A stretch of 64,000 nt of DNA from Papilionanthe hookeriana x Papilionanthe teres. Its lineage: Eukaryota > Streptophyta > Magnoliopsida > Asparagales > Orchidaceae. Position 1 is the stretch's first letter. The number at the start of each line of letters is the position of its first letter. A model generated the notes under the pieces. The model was not told the origin of the DNA, searched no databases, and saw only the letters and a list, made by a program, of their open reading frames with translations. Made by a program: the position numbers and the translations under genes. Where the stretch lies: NCBI GenBank assembly GCA_022702705.1, contig CM040429.1, forward strand, positions 7,697,419 through 7,761,418, in the 5' to 3' direction. Shown here one piece after another: positions 44,440 to 56,559 of this stretch.

Positions 44440-46590
44440 AAATCAAGGCCCACAAAAGACACTTTTGAAGATTATGCTTTCTATGTCATCAAAACCCTAA
44501 AAAGATCCATCGACCACTGTAGGTTTTGATTATGTAAGAACGAAATCAACGTCATTAACACTGATATTGTGTTGGGACAGATTAGTGCCATCAAAAACCC
44601 ATAGAAGTTCAAGATTCCTTCAAATTCTTTCCTTAAAGGAAAGCAAAGGCCCAACCTAATTGATCGTAATAGCAGCAGATCTCTCCTTTTGCACAAGTAT
44701 TTGGTGACTCGTTAGCCTTCACCCCCTTAAGAGTACCGACTTATCAAAGGCACATTTCTCCAGCAAAATTATCAGGACCACATGCTTGAACTCTAAGGCA
44801 GCCCCAAAATCGTTAGAAAGAAACAATCCCTTACTATCTTTCATTGGGCTATCCTAACAGGCTCGACGAGGGACAAACTTCCGCATAAACTATGATTGCA
44901 GAAATAAAAAAGGCAAAATCTAAAAAGAAGAAGATAGTCGAGGAAGCAGTACATCTGTCCAGTAATATTTATAGAGACAAAAATCCTGCTCGAGATTTGA
45001 ATCGACGCACAATCCCTTAAACAAGACTCGGGGGTATTACTATAATAACACTTCTAGAGCGGCATTCTGAATTCAAAACTTAAATTTTCAAGAGGATCAT
45101 TGTTGGCATCAATTTTTGATGTCACAAATACCGGATGTTTCTGTGATGTTGTGGGAGCTTGGGTTGCTCGTGCGTGCCCTCCCGTAGTTCCAAAAATCCA
45201 TCGGAACGTTATTAGATGCATGTGTCTCCAAACGAGGGTCACCTCATCCTAGTCGTGCCCAATAGTGACTATCATTGATCCATAATAATTCCCTGCTCTA
45301 GGGGCAAGCCAAACAATCATTTTGAGGCATATGTAGTCCGTTTCGGTCATGGAAGCTTTTCGTGCCGTGAAATGCGCTTAATTCCGAGGTGAAAAATGAC
45401 CCATAAGGGTCTGATCTGACAATGCCCAAATTGGGTGTGACCACAACTAACCCCTCCCCATAAGGGTTGAGAGGGCTACCTTTGGCGTAGCCACGCCCGA
45501 AAGCAGTGTGACCATGCCGCAAGACAGCCCATGACATAATTACGTCGTGGGACGGCGTGGTCGTGCCTTATCTCCCAGTAGTCTCACGAAGGATACCTAC
45601 AGTCTAGCCACACTTGAAGGCAGTGTGACCATGTCGTAAGATAGTGAGCCTAATATAATTATGCTAGGGAGTCAACGTGACCAAGCCAACCTTCGAGGGC
45701 AAAGCGGCGTGACTATGTCGGCCCCCCTAGGTTTCAAAATTTGTCATAGCGGTCTTAGCTTGGTGCCAAGAGCTGAATTTTCAGACCGTCCTTGGACTTG
45801 AGGACATCTCCTTGGGATTTCCAAAAGGCTAGGGGGATTAACACTTTTATCATGTTCTAAGTGCCATTGAGTAGCTATTTTTGACTTAATTAAGGGGCAC
45901 TTTTGCAATTTTGCATGGGGATGTTGGTTAGCCATTTTTGGCTTAATTCATTGCTCGCCTGTCATGCAAGTCGGGGACGACTTCGGCTGCACTACAACAC
46001 GAAAGAATATCTTGTTGCTCGCCTGCTACGTAGGACAAAGACGATTTACCTCTGCACTACAATGAGAAAAAAAATCATGTTGCTCGCCTGCTACGAAGAT
46101 GGGGAAGACTTTCGACTGCAATGTAATGCGAAAGAAGATTACGTTGCTCGCATACTATGCATGACGGGGACAAGTTTCCTCTGCACCGAAACACAAAACA
46201 TCTTGTTGCTCGTCTGCTATGCATGATGTGGACGACTTTCCTCTACACGAAAACACGAAAAAAGATCTCGTTGCTCGCTTGCTACGCAGGACGAGGACGA
46301 CTTTCTGCTGCTCCGCAATGCGAAAGAAGATTTCGTTGCTCTCTTGCTACACAGGTCGGGGACAATTTTCTTCTGCATGGCAACGTGAAAGAAGATTTCG
46401 TTGCCCACCTGCTAGGATGGACGAGGACGACTTTCTATTGCACCACAACGTGAAAGAAATCCCGTTGCTCACCTGCTACGTAGGTCGGGGTGACATTCTT
46501 CTCTTGGGAAATCCCAGATCACTTGCTAGACAGCGATGGAGACTCCACCTTTTATATATTCTCATTGATATCTATTTATAAACTTGAGAT
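44440..46590 (-). mobile_element. Putative Tat/Retand-type gypsy LTR region
   Basis: On the - strand a TATA-like TATAAATA (+ strand about 44967-44974) lies in a pyrimidine-rich leader. It is followed by GATTTTGGGGCTGCC near 44800-44815, resembling the leader/primer region of Tat elements. The upstream part holds a 64-bp minisatellite. No pol was found. Boundaries and family are uncertain. Confidence 0.35.
45950..46527. repeat. Minisatellite, nine units of 62-65 bp
   Basis: Units start at 45950, 46014, 46079, 46143, 46205, 46270, 46335, 46400 and 46464. Each begins GTTGCTCGCCTGCTACGYAG or similar and contains GACGACTTTCYTCTGCA and CGWGAAAGAAGAT. The overlapping open frames (for example 46219-46581) are by-products of the repeat. 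Confidence 0.92.
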
Positions 46591-47310
46591 AAGTCATAAC
46601 ATTAAAAGCAATTGAATTAAAAAAAAAAAACTAAAATTTGTCATCATTCTCTTATTGTTTGGCATTCCGTCTTCCATCGTTTGACTTTCCGCATCGTAGC
46701 CTTTGGTGTTTCACCTTACATAAAAAAAAATTGAAAAATCAGAATTCTTCATTAATTTTTTTTATCAATACTAATTTTTTTATTAATACTTCTGAGGGTG
46801 TAATGTTTGATAAATATTTGTTAAAAAAATCGATATCCACTTAAATTCTCTCGATCTTCCGCTTTCTCTATTCAGAAAAAAATATATATTGAAATCTACT
46901 TAGATTCTCTTGTCATTTGATCTTGCCTTGAAAAAATCTTTTCATACTACCTTTTAGCCTTCAAATTCTCTCAAAATAATAATAAAAAGAACATCAACTC
47001 ATTTTAAAAAAATAAGTTATGATAAAAAAGCAGCATATTTTGAAAAAAATCTTAGTTCTATTTTTATTTCAGTGCCTTTTAGCTTCTCGCTAAAACCCGC
47101 AGACAGCAGGGTGTGTCCAAGTACTCAGGATAGCGCGGGCCTATAGTCCTAAAATTCTGCCCAAAAAAAAAATCTTAATTTTTGCCTTGTGCGAAGTTCG
47201 AACGTGCACATCACATGATTTGAAGGAAACACCCTACCCAATTGCTTTAATATATATAGATCTATATTATTGTTATTTAAAGACTGATAATAAGGTATAT
47301 ATATTCAAAA
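46591..47310. other. Unassigned intergenic sequence
   Basis: AT-rich with A and T runs. A short GC-richer patch at 47060-47160 (CTCGCTAAAACCCGCAGACA) is not recognised. Confidence 0.5.
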
Positions 47311-47485
47311 GAAAATCGATATTTGGCAGAGGCCCAAATATCGGTTTCCCATGCGCTATGTCTCATGATGAGAGCTGCGCCGTGTGCTTAAACAGACCGA
47401 TCCCCCCTCCGCGTCACGGGTGGGGATCGAACCCTGACCAAAGGGGATTTACAGTGATCCTGCCACCAACAGGCCAGGAATGCGG
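47311..47485 (-). mobile_element. tRNA-derived SINE, family A copy 2
   Basis: 175 bp, the same length as copy 1. On the - strand it has TGGCCTGTTGGTGG (A-box-like), GGGTTCGATCC (+ strand 47424-47434, B-box) and the shared 3' body ATTTGGGCCTCTGCCAAATA. About 70-75% identical to copy 1 by eye. Confidence 0.75.
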
Positions 47486-47519
47486 CACGGGCGAGCACAC
47501 ACGCACACTGACATATGTA

Positions 47520-47543
47520 TATGTATGTGTGTGTGTGTGTGTG
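47520..47543. repeat. (TG)n microsatellite
   Basis: Short TATG/TG array next to SINE copy 2. Confidence 0.9.
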
Positions 47544-48569
47544 TCCGACAAAAATGAAAAAACTCCATATCTAGATATTTTCTGTCGATGAATTTGGTCT
47601 CGCCCCAAAATAGAGGGGGAAAGTGACACGCCACCAACACATTTTCATCATATAGAACGAATCTGAAGGTATGACACAATCTCGAAACAATCTTTTGAGC
47701 AAAAATATTCAAATTTAATTAACAATCATACAGTGCTCTGATTTCAGCAAACTCATAATCAAACTGACCGACTCGATGAGACGGACCAAATTATATCAAA
47801 ATTAGTCCAATCGAGTCAAATCGAGCCCAGTTCAAGCCATCAAACCAAGTATGGAATTCTTTCAAACACATTTGGAAGGTTAAACAGATGTCGAATCTAA
47901 CGAGTTCATAGTCGAATTGAGTGTCTGAACAAAACAGATCCAACAAGCCTAAAATCACTAAATTTCGACATTATTAAGGCACTTAAATGTCCCTCAAAAG
48001 CTGTCTGATTGAAAGTAGTTTTCGGGACCATCTTATTTATATTCTTGCATTAATTGCACCCATAATACTATAAATAGAGCCCCACTTCTCTCATGAGTGG
48101 AGAGCTTGAGGCTTGATAAAAAACCCGAGGCTTGGAGAAGGAAGCTGAAGTCCAACACCACTCCTGCCACCATCGATCGCCTACCGTTATCGTTAACCAC
48201 TGATGCTTATCGTCGCGAACCACCACTGATCGCCATTGATCATCGTCGACAGCCTTCGACCATCACCTATCGGCCTCCACCGATCGACCGTCTTCCACTT
48301 CTTACAACAAGTTCATTTGTGCACCGATGTTGGAACTCCAAACACTTTTTCCTATCTGTGAGACGAGGGACTGTACATGTAATATTCATTTTATAGTAAA
48401 TTTCTTCTGCTGGGCTAGACCTCCTGTTTTTTTTTTCCTTGATGGGTTTTCAACTAAAACTTTCTGGTGTCATTATTAGTTTTCCTCTCTTCTAATTGTG
48501 CGCTGAATCTTCGTACCACGCTAAGACGATAATCCATTATCTTACCGCCGCGAATTTTCTAGCACACAT

Positions 48570-48571
<2 letters not shown>
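47544..48571. other. Unassigned, possible solo LTR or promoter-like segment
   Basis: A TATA-like CTATAAATAG at 48068-48077 lies 30-40 bp before a purine-rich leader (GTGGAGAGCTTGAGGC). This layout is common in LTRs. No matching repeat in the window supports an element call. The 99-codon open frame at 48097-48396 (ATCGATCGCC-type repeats) resembles no protein I know. Confidence 0.3.

Positions 48572-48645
<74 letters not shown>
48572..48645. repeat. (AT)n microsatellite
   Basis: About 37 AT units about 530 bp upstream of the F-box fusion gene. Confidence 0.97.
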
Positions 48646-48649
<4 letters not shown>

Positions 48650-49170
48650 TTTAAGTTTTTTTAAAATTATTATAAAAATTAAAACAAATGACATTTTATG
48701 TTTTATATTAAGTTATTTTTTATTAATTATCCCACAAAACATTCATTTTATCTATAATTGTTTTATAAAAACTAATTTAAATTATTAATTTTTTTCTATT
48801 TTATAATAAGCTCGAATTTGTAGTATATAAGTTTGTGCTCAAATTCAAATAAAATTAATTAATCAAATTCAAGTTCAAACTAAAAGTGAATTTAACATTA
48901 TAATGTAAAGATACAAAAATTAACATTCTAATGTAAATATACAAAAAAATTGTATGCCATATATCTAAATTTCCCAATAATTAATGTTATCGTCCAAACC
49001 AAGGGGACAGTATCAGTCGCTACTAATAAGTATGGGTCATCTGGCGGGATATGGGTACTAATTCCCTCTAAAGAGCAGTGGCCAATGTGCAGTTCGGCAG
49101 TTAATCAGAGATTGCAGGAGCTGGGCGCAGGGTTAGGGCTTCTTCTTGGCTGCGTTTGATTTGATTTTAG
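48646..49170 (+). promoter_or_regulatory. Upstream region and probable 5' leader of the CSD-F-box gene
   Basis: AT-rich, shifting to balanced composition from about 48990. A TATATAAG-like sequence lies at 48824-48831. GGTTAGGGCTT at 49131-49141, reversed AAGCCCTAACC, resembles the telo-box found in promoters and leaders of many plant housekeeping genes. Confidence 0.35.
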
Positions 49171-49997
49171 GTTTATGGCGGGGGAACTGTGGCGTGGTTC
49201 GATGGCAGGAGGGGATTTGGCTTCATTACGCCGGAGGACGGCGGCGAGAACCTCTTCGTTCACCAGTCCTCGATCAAAGCGATGGGTTTCCGCTCACTTT
49301 CTGTTGGCGAGGCTGTCGAATTTGTTGTCTCCGTGGGCGATCATGGCCGCAGAAGGGCAGTCAGCGTCACTGGTCCCGGCGGTGCCTACGTCAAGGGTAG
49401 GAGGTACTTTGGTGGTGCTTGCTACCGCTGCGGCGAGGTAGGTCATATGGCGATGGACTGTAAAATTAAAGGCGGTCGCGGTAGGCTCGGGCCTTGTTAT
49501 AGCTGTGGGGTGATGGGTCATCTCGCCAAGGAGTGCCCAGCTGCGCGAATAGAGTCATCTTCCCCAAGATCTAATATCGCCTGGAAACTGTCCGATCACG
49601 TGGAGGAGGAGAGTCGAACTGTATTTGGCATGGACTCTGCAGAAGAAGAAGAAGAAGACGAAGTAAACGATGAAGACAGGGAGTTAACAAGCAGGGTGGA
49701 GCAGAGGAACTGGGCAGAGCTTCCACGTGATGTCCTTTCTGTAATATTCAAGAAGATTGCAGCGGTCGAGATCCTAAGGTCAGCACAGTTTGTGTGCAGG
49801 CCGTGGCGACAGTTATCGCACGAGCCGGAGCTTTGGAGGCACATCGTGGTGGCGATGCCGGACGAGTACATGAGCCCGACTCACTTGGAATCCTTGGTAA
49901 TGTTAGCCGTGGACAGAAGTGAAGGATCTTTGGAGAAGTTCCATTTAGAGGGCTTTGGGAGCGTGAAGGATGAAATTTTTGGCTATATCGCAGACAG
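49171..49997 (+). CDS. Cold-shock domain / double CCHC knuckle / F-box fusion protein, first recognisable exon
   Basis: One open frame, no stop between 49171 and 50124. Counting from the GTG at 49189, residues 1-70 are a cold-shock domain with both RNA-binding motifs (GFGFIT at 11-14 and around, LFVHQ at 22-26). CYRCGEVGHMAMDC (78-91) and CYSCGVMGHLAKEC (103-116) are intact CX2CX4HX4C knuckles as in plant CSP/GRP2 proteins. An acidic stretch follows (about 148-164), then an F-box (NWAELPRDVLSVIFKKI, CRPWRQLSHEPELWRHI; 174-220) of the F-box/LRR 23/SKIP19 type. The expected donor is CAGACAG|GTCATA at 49998, leaving a split codon. No in-frame ATG precedes the cold-shock domain: an in-frame TAG ends at 49170, and the nearest ATG (49175) is in another frame. 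LRR exons are not found. It would link RNA binding to an SCF ubiquitin ligase (inference). Confidence 0.85.
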
Positions 49998-51384
49998 GTC
50001 ATATTTATTTTATACTGATATTTGTGTTCTTCGCTGGTTTCAAATTATATGCTTCAAGTTCACCATCTTGATTATTTGTCTCTCTCAAGTTCAGAAGTTA
50101 AAATCCGTATATGGTTTAGGTTAGGAAAAATCTCTAATCATTCAGCATTTGGGAAGGAGTATGCATTGTTTTATTTTTAACTCTCCGCTAAGACATTATT
50201 TTGAAGTTCGTACTTCATGTTGGTAATTCCACCGTGCAATCACTCTAAGTCAACGATCTACTCTACTTGGGTCTTTGAGTCCCTGAGATTGAAACTACAA
50301 TAATTTTCAATACCACTCTAATATTGGTGGATTCAATCCTAAGCATTCAAAGTGAAATGGATGTTTGGGACAAGATAATTGAGCAGTTGCAATTACATTG
50401 CTAATTGGAAAGGAGCCACTTCTACTTCATGCTATCTTACTTCATGAGCTGTCAGTTTAGTTTTAACTGATTTTATACTATAGTTTTTACCTTTTTTTCT
50501 GGGAGATTTATGTTGTTGGCAGTCAGCTAGCTAAGAGAGCTGGTCTTTCATCTTCTTGACTAATGAGATGTCAAGTAATATAGTCAGCTACTTTGATTGT
50601 TCCTTTTTGTATGAGAAGTATTGACAGTTCTGAATTTATGTTAAGAAACATTTCTGAGAAGCGGTTTTACGACCTTTTTGATCTTCCTTTAGCAATATGA
50701 GGATTTCCAAGTGATGGAATCTGTATATGCAATATTCTTTCTCACTCTTGCTTGCATCTTATTATCTCTATTTTCTAAAGCCTGAATTATCTACGAATAC
50801 ACACCACCCTGGAAGGATAATTGAGAAGAGAGAAAAAGAATGATGAACATAAGAGAAAATTAAGCCCTGTAATTTTATTATAAGAGGAGTGGTTCCCCAA
50901 TGACCACCCTGATAATCCCCTCATTCCCTATTTAATGTTTGGGTTGACTCTAGAAAATGCTACATTGTAGTCAAAACAAAAATATACAAAACATGTATTG
51001 TGCATCTTGATATGTATCCTAATAGGATGCCCATTGGAAATTGATTCTTTGAGTCAATTAGTTTTCTTTGGCTCTTGCTGAGCTGACGAGGTCGAGTAGT
51101 TGAGCTGATAAAGGTCGGTCTGGTGTTTGGCATATGCTTTAAGCTGAGTAGGCTGGAGATATCTTGATTAAGCTTGAGTTTCTGGCTTGGGGTCAATGTA
51201 AATTTTAGCTTGGGCTCCCTCTAGGGGAATCCGACTATACACTATTCTTTTTATCTCTCTTTTACTTAATAACTAATTTAATCTATGCTTCCATTATTTG
51301 TAGATCATTTCATTTAGCCCTTGTTGGTGTACTGCCTCATATTGTATTTTACATCTTGTTTAACATAGTCACTATAACTCTTAA
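49998..51384 (+). other. Start of the intron after the F-box exon
   Basis: No LRR-type coding segment on the + strand. AT-rich with occasional T tracts. It runs into the LTR-like region at about 51385. Confidence 0.6.
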
Positions 51385-53269
51385 GTGTGCACATGTCGGC
51401 ATATTTTTAGGTTGAGTGTTTTATTTTTGAAAAGAGGTCGCCTACAGAAATTGTCGGCGAACTTTTAATTTAATTTAAATAAATAATTTGAAAAGTAGTA
51501 TTTGATTTTGAAAATAATTTTAAATTTGAAAATTTTAAGATATGAAATCAAACTGACGGGAATCACTTAAGAAAACTCTCGATAATGATCGGTAGTTTCT
51601 TCTCAAGAATTTCGAAGTTTAAGGTTTTCGAACGATTGGATTTTGGAAATTCCATTGGGAATGAATCGAATTTGGAACGGTTTATTTTAGGAGTCGAAGG
51701 AAGAGAAGTAGGAGAAATGTGAGGATCAAGAGAAATCTTGCGACTTCGCATTATCCTATTGTTTGGTCTCGGATTTAAGAAAATCATAATATTATACGAT
51801 ATTTCAATCTTGTCAATTTTAATTAATTTGAACTTATATTTGTATGATAAAATCATACAAATAGCGCTCGAAGATGTGAGGGTTTATGTCGTACCAAACA
51901 TTATCTCGAATCCTAAGACAGGTTAGAGGCTTAATTTACATGACATGATCGTACGAATGCTTTAACGAAGAGTTGAGGATTTATGTTGCATGTCAATGAC
52001 TACCTCGAAGTTACATGGCTTGGTTATTTAATTCAGGAATGTTTAGTCGATGTAGAGTTGTTTTCTTGACGAAGATGGCCAGATCTTGCCTACTCGTGCT
52101 CAAAGCTCCTTATTATTGCGGAGGTTTAGTTTTAGAAATCGTAAATCGGGAGATGAGAGAAGTGTTTTGGTTTAGAAAATCTTAAAATCCGAGTGTTTTT
52201 AATGTTTTAATTAAAACAAATCTTAAAGTTGTTTAAACGGAACCGATTAAGATCCCACGGTTCCGATCATCCAGCATAGATTATTTTCATCGAATTCACT
52301 TAGTCAGGATAGTTGCTTAAACTCAGTTGAATGAGTTCAACACTTTCATTTAGGCAGTGGGAAATCACGTTAGCGACACGTGGGTTACGTCATCAGAGGT
52401 ATTCCGATCATTCGACGAGACATTTTAATTTAGTTGCGATTGTAGTTTTGTTGTTACGTTTGTGATTAAATTTTGAGTTGTTTTATATTTTGAAATGTTG
52501 TGGCGGTGATTTTTATCTTGTAATGACTTTTAATTTAGTTTTGGTTTCGGTTCGGAAATTATTACAAGGTTTTGGTTTTACGTACAACGATTGTTTATCG
52601 TACGAAAAAGTAAAATACGATGCGTATAAGTAAATTGCGATAAAGTAAATTGCGATAAAATAAAAAGCGTACTTGGAGAGATGCTTAAGATCATCCAATT
52701 CGTACTTAAAACACGTATTAAGACATTTAAATATTTAATAATACTAGAGTAAAGGTAGGGAAAGGTTTTGGTTATCTACCGAAGTCACTAATCATATAGT
52801 TAATCATCTCACATGATGTGCAGGTTGCTTGTGTTTTGGTTTAAGGATGATTTTAACTTGCAGAAGAACGATTAAGTTCGATTGTTCTTATAAACATCCG
52901 ATCGTATTGAGGAAGTCTTAAGGCAGTGTTAGCATGCTTTTCGATATCTCAGGATTGTTTTAAGTCAAGAGAATTTAATTATACAAGCGAATTAATCATT
53001 CGGGAGTTTAAGTTTTGTTATGCTTAGCTCGGTAATCTAGGGCGTTTGAATATCACTATAAGTGAAGTAGTAACTATAACGATCACTCATTTAAGAGTTA
53101 TAATAATAAGAGCTTTAAAAGGACAAATCAACTTATTAAGTATTTTAATGATTTAAACTTAATGATTTAATTTTAATTTTGAGCTTAATTATAAAAAATT
53201 AGTTTAAGTTTGGAATAATGTTCAAGTTATTTTAGATTTAATTTTAATGATTTCGATTTAGGTTCGTTG

Positions 53270-53570
53270 TTAAATGATTTTAATTTAATTTAATTCAATT
53301 TAATTTTAATTTAATTTGATTTGATTTTAATTTAATTTAATTTAATTTAATTTACTTTGATTTAATTTAATTTTAATTTAATTTACTTTGATTTAATTTA
53401 ATTTTAATTTAATTTAATTTAATTTTAATTCAATTTTAATTTAATTTTTAATTTAATTTCAATTTAATCTTAATTTAATTTAGCTTTAATTTAATTTTAA
53501 TTTTAATTTAATTTACTTTTAGTTTAATTTTAATTTGGATTATTATTTTAATTAATTAATTAATTTTTTT
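53270..53570. repeat. Imperfect TTTAA/TTTTAA pentamer-hexamer array
   Basis: Long run of ATTTAATTTAATTTTAATTT-type units with scattered changes, almost free of G and C. Confidence 0.9.
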
Positions 53571-55299
53571 AATTAATAATTAAGTATTATTGAAGTGATT
53601 TATTTAGGGATTAAAGAATAAATATCCTCTTAAATAATATCACGACTTTAATAATTCCAATTTCATTATTCTCCCAAAATTTAAATTAATTATTTAATTA
53701 AAGTTTAATTTTAATTATTTTTGAAATGGTTAGTAGGTTTTATCACTCGATCATTTAAGTTTTGATCATCCAAAACGAGTTTAAAATCAAATATTTTACC
53801 CTACACTTTTTAATTAATCCTAAAATTTTAATTAAAGGTTGAAAATTTTTTAATTACCATGTTACTCTCGAGCTTAAAAATTCTATAACTTCATCTAAAT
53901 TAGTTCCAAATGAGCTTGAAATTTTTATGTAACATCACTCGCGTATCGATTAAGGCATTAGAGGAGAAAATGTAATTTTTACGTATTTAATTTATTTATG
54001 TAATTATTTTTAATGGAAAATAGGGGTTTTGAGGAAAATTTAATAACGTGGCCAGGAAATGTTTACATCGCTAAGAAAATTATGGGATGTTTAATAATTG
54101 AGAGGCTAATTTGAGCCAAATTGGATCAATTTTGGTGATTTTTGAATTATATTTTATTTATTAGAATTATTTTGAGTTTTGGAGTATTAATTAATTTTAA
54201 AATAAAATTAAAGTTGAAAAATGGATTTTATATTTTTTTAAATCTTTACGACGCCGAGGAGTTCGGAGAAGCAAATTTTGCATTTTTTCGATTTTTCTTT
54301 GATTTATTAGAATTATTTTAGTGAAAAGGTTGGAAAATACGTTTTTAATATTAAAAATTACGTTAAGCTTTAAAATTCGATATCTTATCACTAGGGACTT
54401 AAGAAAAATATTTGGTTTGTTCTAAGTAATTAGAATTCAAAATGTGACATTTTGGTGATTTTTAATATTTTTATGATTTTTATTATTTTTTAATTATTAA
54501 AAATATTAAAATAATGATAAAAATCGAACTTTTTTAGAAAATTATAATTTTAATTTTCATAAGTTCATACGATATTAGAGAAGCTCAAAAACCATTTTTG
54601 TGAATTTTTGAAAAGTATTTTGTGAGTTATGAATTTTTAAAGTTTAATTTTACCATTTTGCTTAAGAGGCTTAATCGACGTTTGGTGGGTTTAATCAAGT
54701 CCAATTGATTTCAAATTTTTATGAGATGTTACTACTAATCCCAAAGATCAGTGGAGAATTGTTTTTAAGTTAATTTGATGTGTAGTTAACCCTAATTAAT
54801 TAAAATTCGATTTTGGGTATTTAGACCAATTAGGGTTATTCAAGTGAATTAACTCAAAACTTATTTTTCACAGGTTCATACAGTCGTTAGAAACATCATC
54901 TAAATTTTCCAGAATTTATTTCTCGATATGCTTAATTATTGGAATTAAAATATTCAAAACAATAACATACGATTGAAAAATCGATAACTTCCATAGCGTA
55001 GCACTCGACCTTGGAAAATTCGGGGGATGTTCCGAAGTTCGGAGAGCTTTAAAAGCCCTATGGTCTCATGCTTATGATGAAATGTACATGTGCATGGAGA
55101 ATTAAAATAGTGCAGAGAGTAAATAAATTATTAAAAATAAAATGCTTGATGAAATTAATTGATTTCTTTTCACATTATTCTCATACTGTTCATTCGAGCA
55201 AGAGTGTATTTTTATTTTATTTTTAGGATTTTTCTACAGCGAAGTTATGCATTTTTGAAGTTACGGGTATTTAATAAATAAGAAAAATCCACTATTTAT

Positions 55300-55560
55300 C
55301 TACTTATCCACGCGACGCCACGCAATCCTCGGCGACTCCGAACGCTCGCGCGGCGCATTCTGTTCGACGCCGCCATCCGACTCGGCGCTCCGGGGCCCGC
55401 GGTTCATGTACCATTCAGCTTGTCCGGCTCGATCTCGGCCAGTCCACTCGATACACGCTCGATCCGAGCGGCTCACGGTCGTCGTCTACGGCGGGTGTGC
55501 ACCGTGACCGTCACGCACTAAAACCACTAAGAACTCGCTCGATTCTCGACGGATTTTTGT
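55300..55560. other. GC-rich, CpG-rich island inside AT-rich repeat
   Basis: Dense CpG (CGCGACGCC, GCTCGCGCGGCGC, CGGGGCCCGCGG) in sharp contrast to the AT-rich flanks. Position and composition fit the promoter/leader part of an LTR; no protein recognised. Confidence 0.4.
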
Positions 55561-56559
55561 GTTCTTATGCTTTCATGGATTCGTCTTGAAGAGACGAACA
55601 CATCCATACTGGTAAACATGCTTTGAAATCGATTCATATCGAATGGAGAATCTCCGGGAGCTCGGGAGGAAGAGAGAGTTCATACGCTTTGCTCGGAGAA
55701 GTGAAGCTTCGATGCGAGAGTTGTGTCACGTTCGATTGGGTCCGAGCAAGCTCAGGATGAAGTCCCTTGGCACAGTGAATTGCTCAGGTACAAAAGTGAT
55801 CGCGGTCGATCACATAAGCTTGGAGGGTGGAAGCAATGGTTGACCCGGTGAGGGGGCTTTCTTTGGTAAACTTCTCCTCTTGGTACGGTGAAGGTGTAGA
55901 GTCGATCGATTTGAGGATTGACTCAGCTGTGGTGAAGTGTCATGGTTTTGGGCTTGAATTTCAACTCGAAATTGAGCTCACGAGAGAGAAATGACGGAGG
56001 ATTTCGGTGGGGATCAAGTTCTCCAGGTGTGGGGAAGAGTCTGGAATGATTTTGACAGAGTTTCTATATGGTTTGTTTCAATGTCCTCTTTGGTCGAGAG
56101 ATGTGGGTTTAAATAGGAGAGGCTGGAGGGCCTCCCAGGGGGGTTTGAAGGCTTGGATCGAGTTGCTCGGGGAAGAGAAGAACGACCATGGTGGCCATTG
56201 GGCATGGGGCGGCTCGGCGGGGGAGGATTTCAATGTTAGGCTCACATGGTGCTTTCGAGTGTGGTGTTTTCCGGCGATCCGGGCGGGTGGCCGTGAGGCA
56301 TGGGTCACCCTCGGGTTCGGGTGAGTCGGGGGCTGGGGTTTTGTGTATTCGATTGGCGGTTGCCGAGTGTAAAGTGGTTGGATCGAAATGGAATGGGGGC
56401 GAAGGCTAATTTTGGCTCGATTTGGTCAACTCATGCATTTGGGTTGGGTTCACCTTCCCATGACTTGGTTTTAAGTGAGGGAATGAGTTGGGTTAGCAGG
56501 TCAAAGGTGGTGAGGTCCCTTTCTAAAAATATTTAAATTAAATTTGGGTTTAAGGGAGA

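Noticed and set aside
45950..46527. CRISPR-like array of regular repeats
   Set aside because: The whole 62-65-bp unit is repeated with diffuse changes; there are no constant repeats separated by unique spacers, and the context is a plant nuclear genome.
46219..46581. 120-codon open frame
   Set aside because: By-product of the minisatellite; unit length is not a multiple of three and neighbouring frames are equally open.
47187..47591. 134-codon + strand open frame
   Set aside because: Runs antisense through the SINE copy and into a TG array; composition-driven.
49175..49441. ATG-initiated frame starting MAGELWRGSMAGG as the real start of the F-box gene
   Set aside because: It is out of frame with the cold-shock domain and ends at 49441 without conserved sequence; the conserved protein lies in the other frame.
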